A DNA stretch of 64,000 nucleotides from Rhizobium croatiense (GTDB lineage: Bacteria > Pseudomonadota > Alphaproteobacteria > Rhizobiales > Rhizobiaceae), in contig NZ_JAILYJ010000009.1 in NCBI RefSeq assembly GCF_019793465.1, positions 124,001-188,000 of the forward strand. The letters are read 5' to 3'. Position 1 is the first letter of the stretch; each line of letters begins with the position of its first letter. Below are positions 10,637 to 19,042 of the stretch, piece after piece. The notes under the pieces are model-generated. The model ran no database searches, was not told where the DNA came from, and saw only the letters and a list, made by a program, of their open reading frames with translations. Both the position numbers and the translations under genes were made by a program.

Positions 10637-11305
10637 ATGATGAAACGCTCCGGCATGCCGCATCCCGATCCGGCCGCCTTCATCCGGGCCAATCTGCCGA
10701 TCTCACCCGTTCCGGCCATTCCCGAAATCCTGCTGCATACGGCAGGGCCCGCGAGCGGACTCTGGCGGCTTGCCGGCCGCAAAGAAGCCGATCCGGCGCC
10801 TTATTGGGCCTATCCCTGGGCCGGCGGCGCAGTGCTTGCCCGTCACCTGCTCGATCGGCCGGAAACAGTTATCGGCCGCCGCGTCCTCGATCTCGGCGCC
10901 GGCTCCGGGCTCGTCGCCATCGCGGCGGCGAAGGCCGGAGCTGCCGCCGTGACGGCGATTGATGTCGATGCCAATGCCATTATCGCGATCGGCCTTAACG
11001 CGGCGATGAACGGTGTGAGCATCGTTGCGGTTGCCGCCGATATTATCGACGAGCCGCCGCCGGAGGAGATCGATCTCCTTGTGGTTGGCGACCTGTTCTA
11101 CGATCCCTCACTTGCTTTACGGGTAATGGCCTTCCTGCGGCGCTGCCAGGCAGCCGGTATCGAGATGTTGATCGGCGATCCCGAGCGCGCCCATCTGCCG
11201 CATGGGGAACTCACGCGAATCGCAACCCATGGGGTTGCGGATTTCGGGGCGGGATCGGCGGCCAGGGCGGTGCAGGCGGGCGTCTTTTCGCTTTCCGATA
11301 ACTAA
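10637..11305 (+). CDS. Class I SAM-dependent methyltransferase, ETF-beta lysine methyltransferase-like
   Basis: A 222-residue Rossmann-fold methyltransferase. The SAM-binding motif I is VLDLGAGSGLVAIAAAKAG, and the substrate-side segment VVGDLFYD has the D-x-x-Y-like post-II motif of the METTL20/ETFBKMT branch. PYWAYPWAGG before the core is also typical of that group. Members methylate lysines of the electron-transfer flavoprotein beta subunit; bacterial relatives are known, including one from Agrobacterium. Substrate assignment here is by family only. Two ATGs (10637 and 10640) are possible starts. It converges on moeA with an 8-bp gap. Confidence 0.82.
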   Translation: MMKRSGMPHPDPAAFIRANLPISPVPAIPEILLHTAGPASGLWRLAGRKEADPAPYWAYPWAGGAVLARHLLDRPETVIGRRVLDLGAGSGLVAIAAAKAGAAAVTAIDVDANAIIAIGLNAAMNGVSIVAVAADIIDEPPPEEIDLLVVGDLFYDPSLALRVMAFLRRCQAAGIEMLIGDPERAHLPHGELTRIATHGVADFGAGSAARAVQAGVFSLSDN

Positions 11306-11313
11306 AGACGCGA

Positions 11314-12537
11314 CTAAGCCAGTAGGTCCGGCCGCAACAGCATGACCGGGCAGGGTGCCCCAGGGGGCAGTTCCGGCGCATGCGGCGGGCGAATGATAAG
11401 GCAGTCCGAACGGGCGAAGGTTTTCATCATCGACGAGTCCTGCTTGTCGAAGGGTTCGGCGAGCCAAGTCCCGGCGGCGGACTTCGACAGTTTTGCCCTG
11501 ATATAATCCTGCCGATGGTCGTTGGCGCGCAGCGGGACGGCCGCCTCCATCGTCGCCTCGCGTCGCACCGGCGGCAAGGAGGCAAGTTTGCGGATCAGTG
11601 GCTCCAGGAAGAGCAGGGAGCAGACGAGGCTCGAGACCGGATTGCCGGGCAGGCCGAGCACATGCGTCTCGCCGAAGCTGCCGACCATCAGCGGCTTGCC
11701 GGGACGCATGGCAATGCGCCAGAAATCGAGTTGCATGCCGGCCTCGATCAGCGTCGCCTGGACCAGATCATGATCACCGACCGAAGCGCCGCCGAGCGTG
11801 ACGATGACATCGGCCTTGGCGTTCCGCGCCGTGTCGATCGCCGCCGTGATCCTGGCCTTGTCATCCGGGACGATGCCGAGATCGAGCACATCGGCGCCGG
11901 CTTTGCGGGCAAGGGCTGCAATGCCGAAGGTGTTGGACGCGATGATCTGCGAAGGGCCGGGCGTGCTTCCGGGCGGCAGCAATTCGTCGCCAGTCGCAAG
12001 GATGGCGACCAGCGGGCGCCGGAGCACTTCAACATCGGGCCGGTTCATGCCGGCTGCGACCGTCAGCCGCGAGAAATCGAGCACGGTGCCGGCCGACAGC
12101 ACGGCTTCGCCTTCGACGAAATCCTGGCCGCGCGGACGGATATGCTGCCCCTGTCGGACGGGAAAATTGGTTCGAATGCCGCCTTCGATCTTCTCCGCAT
12201 CCTCCTGCAGCAGGACGCTGTCGGCACCCGGCGGCACCGGCGCGCCGGTGAAGATGCGGACGGCTTCTCCGTGGCCGACGTTACCCTCGAAGCCGTGGCC
12301 GGCGGCCGAGGTGCCGATGACCTTCAGCACAGCACCCGGTTCCGGCGCGTCGTCGCGGCGCAGCGCATAGCCATCCATCGCCGATGCATTGAAGGGCGGC
12401 TGCGTCAGGCCGGCCGTGAGATCGACGGCAAGGACGCGGCCCTCTGCTTCGGCAAGCGGCAGCGTCTCAGATGTCGCGACCGGCTTTGCCCGAGAGAGCA
12501 GGCGGTTCTGTGCCTCAGTGACCGGGAGCAGGTTCAT
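11314..12537 (-). CDS. moeA: Molybdopterin molybdenumtransferase
   Basis: Inserts molybdate into adenylated molybdopterin, the last general step of molybdenum cofactor synthesis. The 407-residue protein shows the MoeA order: the N-terminal segment with [11 protein letters not shown], a beta-rich domain with the [16 protein letters not shown] motif, the MoaB-like domain with [12 protein letters not shown], and [11 protein letters not shown] before domain IV. Its start overlaps the moaC stop by 4 bp (translational coupling), and it is the last gene of the leftward ppiD-trp-moa block. Confidence 0.96.
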   Translation of the reverse strand: MNLLPVTEAQNRLLSRAKPVATSETLPLAEAEGRVLAVDLTAGLTQPPFNASAMDGYALRRDDAPEPGAVLKVIGTSAAGHGFEGNVGHGEAVRIFTGAPVPPGADSVLLQEDAEKIEGGIRTNFPVRQGQHIRPRGQDFVEGEAVLSAGTVLDFSRLTVAAGMNRPDVEVLRRPLVAILATGDELLPPGSTPGPSQIIASNTFGIAALARKAGADVLDLGIVPDDKARITAAIDTARNAKADVIVTLGGASVGDHDLVQATLIEAGMQLDFWRIAMRPGKPLMVGSFGETHVLGLPGNPVSSLVCSLLFLEPLIRKLASLPPVRREATMEAAVPLRANDHRQDYIRAKLSKSAAGTWLAEPFDKQDSSMMKTFARSDCLIIRPPHAPELPPGAPCPVMLLRPDLLA

Positions 12538-13031
12538 CTCCCCTCCGGATGACGGAAATCGCCGGATTTGCCGCCGGATTTTTCGAGCAGCCTAATACCG
12601 CCGATTTCCATTGCCTTGTCGGCAGCCTTAGCCATATCGTAGATCGTCAGACACGCGACGGAGACGGCGGTCAGCGCCTCCATCTCCACACCGGTCTTGC
12701 CGGTCAGCTTGGCGGTTGCCGTGACGCGCAGGCCGGGCAGAGCCGCATCTTCCGCGATCTCGACGGTGACCTTCGTCAGCATCAGCGGGTGGCAGAGCGG
12801 GATCAGATTGGCGGTCTGTTTGGCGGCCATGATGCCGGCAAGGCGGGCCGTGCCGATGACATCGCCCTTCTTGGCATTGCCCTGGCGGATGAGCGCGAGT
12901 GTTTCCGGCGCCATTCTCACACGGCCTTCGGCGGTGGCGACGCGCACCGTCTCGGCCTTGTCGGAAACATCGACCATATGCGCCTCGCCTGACGCGTCGA
13001 TATGGGTGAGGCCGGGCTTTCCGCCGCTCAT
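12534..13031 (-). CDS. moaC: Cyclic pyranopterin monophosphate synthase
   Basis: Second step of molybdenum cofactor synthesis. The 165-residue length is normal. The family hallmarks [14 protein letters not shown] near the N-terminus, [13 protein letters not shown] in the middle and [20 protein letters not shown], with the catalytic lysine region downstream (KAADKAM), are all present. It sits 1 bp downstream of trpC and overlaps moeA by 4 bp, so it is part of one operon with both. Confidence 0.97.
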   Translation of the reverse strand: MSGGKPGLTHIDASGEAHMVDVSDKAETVRVATAEGRVRMAPETLALIRQGNAKKGDVIGTARLAGIMAAKQTANLIPLCHPLMLTKVTVEIAEDAALPGLRVTATAKLTGKTGVEMEALTAVSVACLTIYDMAKAADKAMEIGGIRLLEKSGGKSGDFRHPEGR

Positions 13032-13032
13032 C

Positions 13033-13845
13033 TTATTCGGCCGCGATTGCCGCTTCGCCGATGAGCAGCGCGCGGGTGGCGGCCGTCACGTCGTCCTTGC
13101 GCATCAGGCTTTCGCCGACCAGGAAGGTATTGAGGCCGGCGGCCTGCAGGCGCTTGCAATCGGCATGGGTGAAGATGCCGCTTTCGCCGACGAGGAGCCG
13201 GTCATCAGGAACCATCGAGGCAAGCGTCTCGCTGACGGTCAGGCTGACTTCGAAGGTCCTGAGGTTGCGGTTGTTGATGCCGATAAGCGGCGAGGAGAGC
13301 TTCAGCGCGCGTTCCATTTCCGGCGCGTCGTGAACCTCGACCAACACATCCATGCCGAGCGAAAAAGCTTCGTCCTGCAGACGCTCCGCCTCATCGTCGG
13401 TCAGCGACGCCATGATCAGCAAAATGCAATCGGCGCCCCAGGCGCGGGCCTCATGGACCTGATAGGTCTCGAACATGAAGTCCTTGCGCAAAGCGGGCAG
13501 GGCGCAGGCGGCACGCGCCGCCGTCAGAAATTCCGGCGCCCCCTGAAAGCTTGGCGTATCGGTGAGCACGGAAAGGCAGGCCGCGCCGCCGGCTTCGTAG
13601 GCCTTTGCCAGCGCCGGCGGATCGAAATCCGGACGAATGAGGCCCTTGGAGGGGCTTGCCTTCTTGATCTCGGCGATCAGGCCGAAGCGGCCAGCCTCAC
13701 GCTTGGCCGTAAGCGCCTGGTAAAAACCGCGCGGCGCGGACTGCCCGGCCTGCATTGCCTTCAGGTCGGCCAGCGACACCGTCGCCTTGGCGGCGGCGAT
13801 TTCCTCACGCTTGTAGAGTTCGATCTTCTTCAGAATATCGCTCAT
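13033..13845 (-). CDS. trpC: Indole-3-glycerol phosphate synthase
   Basis: Tryptophan biosynthesis, converting CdRP to indole-3-glycerol phosphate. This is the 270-residue monofunctional form. The TIM-barrel markers [57 protein letters not shown] and [12 protein letters not shown] are seen in order. It starts 9 bp after trpD and is followed 1 bp later by moaC, consistent with the alphaproteobacterial trpDC-moaC-moeA arrangement. Confidence 0.97.
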   Translation of the reverse strand: MSDILKKIELYKREEIAAAKATVSLADLKAMQAGQSAPRGFYQALTAKREAGRFGLIAEIKKASPSKGLIRPDFDPPALAKAYEAGGAACLSVLTDTPSFQGAPEFLTAARAACALPALRKDFMFETYQVHEARAWGADCILLIMASLTDDEAERLQDEAFSLGMDVLVEVHDAPEMERALKLSSPLIGINNRNLRTFEVSLTVSETLASMVPDDRLLVGESGIFTHADCKRLQAAGLNTFLVGESLMRKDDVTAATRALLIGEAAIAAE

Positions 13846-13854
13846 CGGGCAATC

Positions 13855-14871
13855 CTAATCGATATCGTTGGAAACGGCGATGAGTTTGTCGAGAGCGAGC
13901 GCCGTGGCGCCGCTATCGAGCGAATGCGCGGCAAGGGTCATGCCGTCGCGGATCGTTTCGACTTTGCCCGAGATGACGAGCGAGGCGGCAGCATTGACCA
14001 GCGAGACATTGCGGTAGGCGTTTTTCGCGCCGCCAAGAACCTCGCGAAGCGCTGCAGCATTGGCGACACCATCGCCGCCCTTGATATCGGCGAGCACACA
14101 GGGGCTGACGCCGAAGTCGGCGGGTGACAGCTCGAAGGTGCGGATCTTGCCGTCTTCGAGGGCTGCAACCTTGGTGATGCCGGTTGTGGTGATCTCGTCG
14201 AGACCGTCGCCATGGACCACCCAGACGCATTCGGAGCCGAGATCGCGCATGACTTCGGCCAGCGGCACCAGCCATTGCGGCGAAAAGACGCCCAGCAGCT
14301 GGCGGCGGACACCAGCCGGATTGGAGAGCGGCCCCAGAAGATTGAAGATGGTGCGGGTGCCGAGTTCGACGCGGGAGGGGCCGACATGGCGCATGGCGGA
14401 ATGATGAAGCTGCGCGAACATGAAGCCGACGCTGGCCTCCGCAATGCAGCGGGAAATGATCTCGGGACCGACATCGATATTGACGCCGAGTGCAGCCAGA
14501 TTGTCGGCCGCGCCGGATTTCGAGCTCAGCGCCCGGTTGCCGTGCTTTGCCACCGGCACACCGGCGCCGGCGACGATCAGTGCCGCGAGCGTCGAAATAT
14601 TGTAGGTGCCGCTGGCATCACCGCCGGTGCCGACGATGTCGATGGCATCGGCCGGCGCCTGAACGGTCAGCATTTTCGACCGCATGGTGGTGACGGCGCC
14701 GACGATCTCGTCGACGCTTTCACCGCGCACGCGCAGCGCCATCAGGAAGCCGCCGATCTGCGAAGGCGTCGCCTGGCCCGACATCAGGATGTCGAAGGCA
14801 GCACGCGCCTCGTCACGCGTCAGCGGCTCGCGGCTTGCGGCCTTGGCCAGGAACGGCTTCAGATCGGTCAT
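13855..14871 (-). CDS. trpD: Anthranilate phosphoribosyltransferase
   Basis: Transfers the phosphoribosyl group of PRPP to anthranilate. A 338-residue class III phosphoribosyltransferase with [17 protein letters not shown] (PRPP site), [15 protein letters not shown] and LGPLSNPA. The chosen ATG gives [10 protein letters not shown] and has a GGAGG site 4 bases upstream; a TTG 12 bp earlier lies over that ribosome site and is less likely. It is the first trp gene of the block. The gap to ppiD is filled by a palindromic repeat and contains no leader peptide or attenuator that I could recognise. Confidence 0.96.
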   Translation of the reverse strand: MTDLKPFLAKAASREPLTRDEARAAFDILMSGQATPSQIGGFLMALRVRGESVDEIVGAVTTMRSKMLTVQAPADAIDIVGTGGDASGTYNISTLAALIVAGAGVPVAKHGNRALSSKSGAADNLAALGVNIDVGPEIISRCIAEASVGFMFAQLHHSAMRHVGPSRVELGTRTIFNLLGPLSNPAGVRRQLLGVFSPQWLVPLAEVMRDLGSECVWVVHGDGLDEITTTGITKVAALEDGKIRTFELSPADFGVSPCVLADIKGGDGVANAAALREVLGGAKNAYRNVSLVNAAASLVISGKVETIRDGMTLAAHSLDSGATALALDKLIAVSNDID

Positions 14872-14883
14872 AAAACCTCCCAA

Positions 14884-15095
14884 AGCATGACACCGGAGCG
14901 GCGTTCGGCGACGTCATGCTCTAACTGTTGAACTCGACAGGATTCAGATTTAGGCCACCGCGCCTAAAATCATCCTGTTCTAGAGCATGATGCCGAAAAG
15001 TGTGAGCGGTTTTCGGACGACATCATGCTCTAACTCTTTAATTTAGAACAGGATTCAGATTTCAGGCCGACCGGGCTTAAAATCATCCTGTTCTA
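14884..15095. repeat. Composite palindromic intergenic repeat (RIME-like) between ppiD and trpD
   Basis: Four hairpin modules in a row. AGCATGAC (14884-14891) pairs with GTCATGCT (14913-14920). ACAGGAT (14937-14943) pairs with ATCCTGT (14972-14978). AGAGCATGATG (14982-14992) pairs with CATCATGCTCT (15021-15031), with an inner CCGAAAA/TTTTCGG stem. The last module, 15045-15095, is a second copy of the second. The two copies share CAGGATTCAGATTT and AAAATCATCCTGTTCTA. This mosaic layout is typical of rhizobial intergenic mosaic elements. The last three bases form the ppiD stop codon. Confidence 0.85.
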
Positions 15096-16985
15096 CCGGG
15101 CCGCCGTCTGTTCGGCGAGCGTCTGGTTGACCTCAGCGCCGTACTGCGTCTGCAGCAGGTTGACCATCTGATCGAGGATATCATCGCCGGCGGCGTTGGC
15201 CATGGCGGTGAGCTGGGCATCGCGGTTGTTGAGCACGTCGCCCGTCGGCTGGCTGTTGACCTCGGTGACCTTCATCAGGATCTGCGTCGAGGGGTCGGCG
15301 CCGACAGCGCTCGCCACCGTGTCGACGGGGCCGGAGAAGGCGGCCTTGACGCCGGCGCGGCCGAGAACCGCATCATCGGTGGAGCGGGTAATGCTGCTCT
15401 TGCTTTCGACGGCGATGCCGAGTGGCGCCGCAATGTCAGCAAGGGCGGTGCCCTTTTGCGCCTTGGCCTTCAATTCGTCGGCCTTTTTGGCGAGTTCTGC
15501 CTTCTGCTGCTCCGCCGTCCAGTCCTCGATGGCTTTTTCGCGCACCTCGGCGATCGGACGGTCACGGTCCGGCGTGATTTCGCGGACGTTGAACCAGACA
15601 TAGCCATCATTGCCGATCGGAAGCGGTGGCGCATCGACGCCGACCTCGGTCTTGAACGCTTCCCCGAGCAGCTGCTGTTTGACGGGGATATCCTTGACCT
15701 CCTTGCCGTCCTTGTCGGCACCGGTCGCGTCGACCGCATCGACGGTCATGGCCTGAAGCTTCAGCTGGCCGGCAATAGCTTCAAGCGTGGCGCCGCCGGC
15801 GCGCAGATCCTCGATCTGGTCGTGAACGTTGATGACTTCCTGAGAGGCATTGGAAAGCGCCAGCTGCTTGCGGATCTCCTCCTTCACCTCGTCGAAATTC
15901 TTCACCGTTTCCGCCTTGATGTTGGTGATGCGCAGGATGACAGGACCGAAGGAGCCGTCGACAACCGGCGTCGTGCCGCCATCCTTGGAAACTGCGAAGG
16001 CGGCATCGGCGACTGCCTGGTCGGGAACCTTGTCCTTGGTGAATTCGCCAAGCAGCACGTCGCTTGCGGTCTTGCCCTGGTCGGAGACCAGCTGATCGAA
16101 GCTGGTGCCGCTCTTCAGCGCGGTTTCGGCGGCGGCGGCAAGATCCTTGCTGGTGAAGGTCAGCTGCTCGATGGTGCGGCTTTCGGGCGTACGGTAGCTA
16201 TCCTTGCCCTTATCGAAAGCCTCGCGGACCTGGTCGTCGGTGACGGTCGCGGCATCGGCGATGTCGGCCGGCTGCAGCTTGAGATAGGCGATCTTGCGAT
16301 ATTCCGGCGCGCGGTAACGCTGCTTGACGCCCTCGAACCAGGTGGCCAGCACGTCGTCGGCCGGCGCCTTGATCGGTTCGATATTGGCGTTGGTCAGCAA
16401 GAGGTAGTCGACAGTGCGGCTTTCATCGCCATAAAGCTTCATTGCGTCGACCAGCGTCTTCGGCGCGGTGAAGCCGTTGGAAACCGCATCGACGATCTGG
16501 CTGCGGACGGCGACCTTGCTGCGCTCCTTGATGTAATCGTCCTGGCCGATGTTGGCATTGCGTAGGCGCGAGATGAACAGCTCGCGATCGAACTGGCCGT
16601 TGACGGCCTTGAACGCCGGATCATCGCCGATCAGCTGGGCGAGGCGGTCCTCGGACAGCCCGAGATTCATGTCTGCGGCGAGCTGGTCGAGCGAAGCGCC
16701 CGCAATGAGCTGAGAGAGGACCTGCTGTTCGACGCCGAAGGCACGGGCCTGTTCCGGGGTAAGACGCATGCCGAATTGCTGGCCGAGGCTTGCCACCTGA
16801 CGCTGATAGGCGAGGTGGAATTCGTTGACGCCCACACGCTGATCACCGACGGTCACGACCGTGGTGCTGTTGCCGCCTGATATCAGCTCGCGCGATACGC
16901 CCCAGACGCCGAAGGAGGCGACCAAGAGAAGCAGGAGCAGCTTGGCAACCCAGGTCTGAGCAGCTCTTCTCAGAAAATGGAACAT
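15093..16985 (-). CDS. ppiD: Peptidylprolyl isomerase, PpiD/SurA-type membrane-anchored chaperone
   Basis: A 630-residue periplasmic folding factor anchored by one N-terminal helix (about residues 13-31, AKLLLLLLVASFGVWGV). A SurA-like N-terminal chaperone region follows (FHLAYQRQVASLGQQFGMRLTPEQA). A parvulin-type region in the middle (RTPESRTIEQLTFTSKDLAAA to about residue 365) looks degenerate, as in many PpiD proteins. The frame stays open 48 bp upstream, but MFHFLRRAAQTW is the usual family start. It precedes trpD in the same direction. The stop codon lies inside a repeated palindrome. Confidence 0.9.
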   Translation of the reverse strand: MFHFLRRAAQTWVAKLLLLLLVASFGVWGVSRELISGGNSTTVVTVGDQRVGVNEFHLAYQRQVASLGQQFGMRLTPEQARAFGVEQQVLSQLIAGASLDQLAADMNLGLSEDRLAQLIGDDPAFKAVNGQFDRELFISRLRNANIGQDDYIKERSKVAVRSQIVDAVSNGFTAPKTLVDAMKLYGDESRTVDYLLLTNANIEPIKAPADDVLATWFEGVKQRYRAPEYRKIAYLKLQPADIADAATVTDDQVREAFDKGKDSYRTPESRTIEQLTFTSKDLAAAAETALKSGTSFDQLVSDQGKTASDVLLGEFTKDKVPDQAVADAAFAVSKDGGTTPVVDGSFGPVILRITNIKAETVKNFDEVKEEIRKQLALSNASQEVINVHDQIEDLRAGGATLEAIAGQLKLQAMTVDAVDATGADKDGKEVKDIPVKQQLLGEAFKTEVGVDAPPLPIGNDGYVWFNVREITPDRDRPIAEVREKAIEDWTAEQQKAELAKKADELKAKAQKGTALADIAAPLGIAVESKSSITRSTDDAVLGRAGVKAAFSGPVDTVASAVGADPSTQILMKVTEVNSQPTGDVLNNRDAQLTAMANAAGDDILDQMVNLLQTQYGAEVNQTLAEQTAAR

Positions 16986-17147
16986 GGAAACGCAAACCTC
17001 GCAGTATTCATTGACCCGCGCGCGGGCAGACATTCGACGTTCCTTAGAACAAACCCGACAGGAAATGAAGGGTTGTCACGCGAAAAGCTGCGCAGAGCGG
17101 CGGTGGCGACGCAAGGCGTTGACGGCAAACAAAAGATCGGCTTCGGC

Positions 17148-17173
17148 GGAACCTTTCGGGCCGCCATTTCGTT
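17148..17173 (+). promoter_or_regulatory. EcfG/RpoE2-type general stress promoter
   Basis: GGAAC (17148-17152), 17 bp, CGTT (17170-17173), i.e. GGAAC-N19-TT, matching the known rhizobial EcfG/RpoE2 consensus. The predicted start site lies about 25 bp before the ATG of the DUF883 gene at 17205. Confidence 0.72.
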
Positions 17174-17204
17174 GAAGCGGCATCCCATGAAACAGGAGCA
17201 GACC

Positions 17205-17486
17205 ATGGCAGATTTGAAAACCGCTTCCGCCGAATCCACCGCTGCGCGCGTCAAGGCGGATATCGCAGCAGACGATCTGTCGGCGCAGGTCACGGCACTG
17301 CGTGAAGATCTGTCCAGACTGACGGACAGTGTGCGGGCGCTGGGGCAGGGGGCGAAGTCGGTGGTTACGGACGAAGCTTCGCTGATGACGGAACGGTTGC
17401 GCGACAAGGTTCGCGAAGAACCGATCATGGCGCTCGCGGTGACGGCGGGCATCGCCTATGTTTTCGGCCTGCTGAGCCGCCGCTGA
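17205..17486 (+). CDS. DUF883 / ElaB-YqjD-type membrane-anchored stress protein
   Basis: A 93-residue protein with a helical, probably coiled-coil N-terminal part (VTALREDLSRLTDSVRALGQ) and a C-terminal membrane anchor (EEPIMALAVTAGIAYVFGLLSRR), the layout of the ElaB/YqjD/DUF883 family. Some enterobacterial members tether ribosomes to the inner membrane in stationary phase. The frame is open further upstream, but the ATG at 17205 has a GGAG site and an EcfG-type promoter just ahead. It converges on a GlsB gene across a shared terminator. Confidence 0.85.
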   Translation: MADLKTASAESTAARVKADIAADDLSAQVTALREDLSRLTDSVRALGQGAKSVVTDEASLMTERLRDKVREEPIMALAVTAGIAYVFGLLSRR

Positions 17487-17502
17487 TACGGAATCCGGAC
17501 AG

Positions 17503-17534
17503 AAAAAAGCCGGACGCAAGGCGCGCCCGGCTTT
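17503..17534. terminator. Bidirectional terminator
   Basis: AAAGCCGG (17506-17513) and CCGGCTTT (17527-17534) form a stem between two convergent genes. On the minus strand it runs into six Ts (17508-17503), so it best serves the GlsB gene at 17565. It can also end the DUF883 transcript. Confidence 0.8.
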
Positions 17535-17564
17535 GAGTGATGTCTGACAGTTATGTCTGGGGCG

Positions 17565-17813
17565 TCAGCGGCGAATGGCGCGGCCGATGAAAATCAGAAT
17601 GCAGGCGCCAACGAAGCCGGTGATCAGGTAACCCAGCCAGCCGGCCAGCGGTTGAATGTGCAAAAGACCGAGAATCCAGTTGGCGACGATCGCGCCGACG
17701 ATGCCAAGCAATATGTTCATGAGCAGGCCCATGCTGCTGCTCATGGCTTTCTCCGCTAGCCAGCCGGCGATACCGCCGATGATGATGGCTGCAATCCAAC
17801 CCACGCCTTCCAT
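17565..17813 (-). CDS. GlsB/YeaQ/YmgE-family stress membrane protein
   Basis: An 82-residue very hydrophobic protein with three membrane helices and the family pattern GWIAAIIIGGIAGWLAEK, GIVGAIVANWILG and a C-terminal helix ending in FIGRAIRR. Transglycosylase-associated (GlsB) family members are small inner-membrane stress proteins of uncertain function. A GGAGG ribosome site precedes the start on the minus strand. A GGAAC-N18-TT promoter-like element lies about 30-55 bp upstream, so it may belong to the same stress regulon as the neighbouring DUF883 gene. Confidence 0.92.
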   Translation of the reverse strand: MEGVGWIAAIIIGGIAGWLAEKAMSSSMGLLMNILLGIVGAIVANWILGLLHIQPLAGWLGYLITGFVGACILIFIGRAIRR

Positions 17814-17844
17814 GGTAATCCCTCCTGGTAAACCGACTCGCAGG

Positions 17845-17869
17845 AAAGCACGAAACCGCAGAAAGTTCC
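17845..17869 (-). promoter_or_regulatory. Weaker EcfG-type promoter candidate
   Basis: On the minus strand GGAAC (17869-17865) is followed after 16 bp by CTTT (17848-17845), so GGAAC-N18-TT is met but the usual CG before TT is CT. It lies upstream of the GlsB-type gene. Confidence 0.4.
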
Positions 17870-17891
17870 ACTCCTGGAGGAACTTAGTCGA

Positions 17892-18008
17892 TTATGGCTG
17901 CAGCAGGGTGACCGGGGTTTCCATCAGGTAGGCAATCAGCTGGAACAGCAGGCCTGCCACAGCAAGCATTGCGAAGCCGAAGGGCATGATCAGGCTTTTG
18001 CTAAACAT
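17892..18008 (-). CDS. Small single-pass membrane protein, 38 residues
   Basis: A short reading frame starting MFSKSLIMPFGFAMLAVAGL and ending in LLQP. The ribosome site GGAGAGGAAAG directly precedes the ATG at 18008 with good spacing. One membrane helix is expected at about residues 6-28. I do not recognise a family. It lies between the GlsB gene and an AT-rich spacer, in a neighbourhood of small envelope proteins. The strong ribosome site and clean hydrophobic profile support coding. Confidence 0.6.
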   Translation of the reverse strand: MFSKSLIMPFGFAMLAVAGLLFQLIAYLMETPVTLLQP

Positions 18009-18386
18009 TCTTTCCTCTCCCCATTTGAGTAAAGAATAAGCCTAAGTGCGATCTTCGCAAGATTATTGTTAATTAATAGTTAAACGTGATATTTAACTAA
18101 AATTATAATACCACAGATGTATTATGATTATCCATTGCGTTCGAAGCAACATACACGCCTTACCGGTATTACTCGCCCCAATCGTCAAGAAATGCGACAT
18201 TTCGTGGAGTTTTTACCTGGCATAAGCTGGACCATTGGGGAATGGGCGCCAGAATGTGCCCCCGATTTGGCGCAGGTGCTTAAACTCCTCGGTTAGAACC
18301 CGCTTTCATGTCCTAATGCGGCGGATTGATTTTGGCGCCGACTGCATCATTTTTCATGGAGTTCGCCTCTATCAGGGAAAAACTCG
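18009..18386. other. AT-rich spacer, no gene seen
   Basis: A 378-bp stretch, unusually AT-rich between about 18040 and 18135 (TTAATTAATAG and AAATTATAATA runs). It probably holds promoters for the leftward 38-residue protein and the rightward entericidin-like gene. No recognisable sigma box, RNA gene or longer reading frame with a ribosome site was found. Confidence 0.5.
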
Positions 18387-18542
18387 ATGTCAAAAGCTGC
18401 TATCGCCTTTGCCTGCCTCTGCCTGCTCACGCTTTCCGCCTGCGGCAATACCGCGTACGGACTGAAGAAGGATGGACAGGAGGCCAGCCACGCAATGGAC
18501 AACGCGACGCATCGGGTGCTTTCGGCCGGTGCCAAGAAGTAA
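18387..18542 (+). CDS. Entericidin-family small lipoprotein
   Basis: A 51-residue protein beginning MSKAAIAFACLCLLTLSACG, a lipoprotein signal with the lipobox LSAC, so the mature lipoprotein starts at Cys19. The remainder (NTAYGLKKDGQEASHAMDN) carries the G-x-x-x-D-G-x-x-x pattern of the entericidin A/B family, small cell-envelope lipoproteins. The ATG at 18387 follows an AGGGAAA ribosome site. It is transcribed alone and followed by a hairpin at 18593. Confidence 0.85.
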   Translation: MSKAAIAFACLCLLTLSACGNTAYGLKKDGQEASHAMDNATHRVLSAGAKK

Positions 18543-18587
18543 GGGCAGCAGCGAAATTCGCGCCGTCACCGGGTGCCAAGCTTGCAG

Positions 18588-18618
18588 GAAAAAAGCCCGC
18601 CTGGGGTGAGGCGGGCTT
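18588..18618. terminator. Terminator between convergent small genes
   Basis: AAGCCCGCCT (18593-18602) and AGGCGGGCTT (18609-18618) form a perfect 10-bp stem with a 6-base loop. The run of As just upstream reads as Ts on the minus strand, so it fits the leftward small gene at 18747 and may also end the entericidin-like transcript. Confidence 0.75.
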
Positions 18619-18746
18619 GGCATAACAGAGAGAATGGACGGATGGAAACCGTCCCGACTAATACAGCATTTCCTTAAGCGTATGGCCTTGCGTCATTCGA
18701 CGTAACCGCGACCGACAGATTCCGGCCGCGACCGCCAGGATGGGGT

Positions 18747-18863
18747 TCAAAAGTTGCCCCAATTCTGAGCGCGAGCGCGGGCGCGAATAATCCGATATTC
18801 GCGACCGCCATAGAGCGAACCGATGGTCAGCAGAAGTGTCAGAACGTCCCAGATGATATGCAT
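18747..18863 (-). CDS. Small membrane protein with basic tail, 38 residues
   Basis: A short frame beginning MHIIWDVLTLLLTIGSLYGG and ending in an Arg-rich tail (REYRIIRARARAQ). The AAGAGGAT ribosome site lies 5-6 bases before the ATG at 18863. One membrane helix (about residues 4-20) followed by a positively charged cytoplasmic tail is predicted. No family is recognised. It is the second such short membrane protein within 1 kb. Confidence 0.6.
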   Translation of the reverse strand: MHIIWDVLTLLLTIGSLYGGREYRIIRARARAQNWGNF

Positions 18864-19042
18864 GGTATCCTCTTAGGTTGGACGGCTCTGCCGTCGATCG
18901 GTCAAGGTACAATAGCAATCTTTCAAACCTGCTTATATGACAAGAAATCGGGATATGCGGGGAAGCGGGAAGGGCGCTTCATGAGGAGACGGAGTCGCCA
19001 TCTTGGGAGCAGTAAGGTGAATAGATCACCCGGTGGCGGGCC

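Noticed and set aside
14872..15092. Tryptophan attenuator or leader before trpD
   Set aside because: No leader peptide with Trp codons; the hairpins are copies of a dispersed repeat.
18658..18918. 86-codon leftward frame over the small-protein region
   Set aside because: It has no ribosome site and is in a different frame from the better supported 38-residue gene at 18747-18863.
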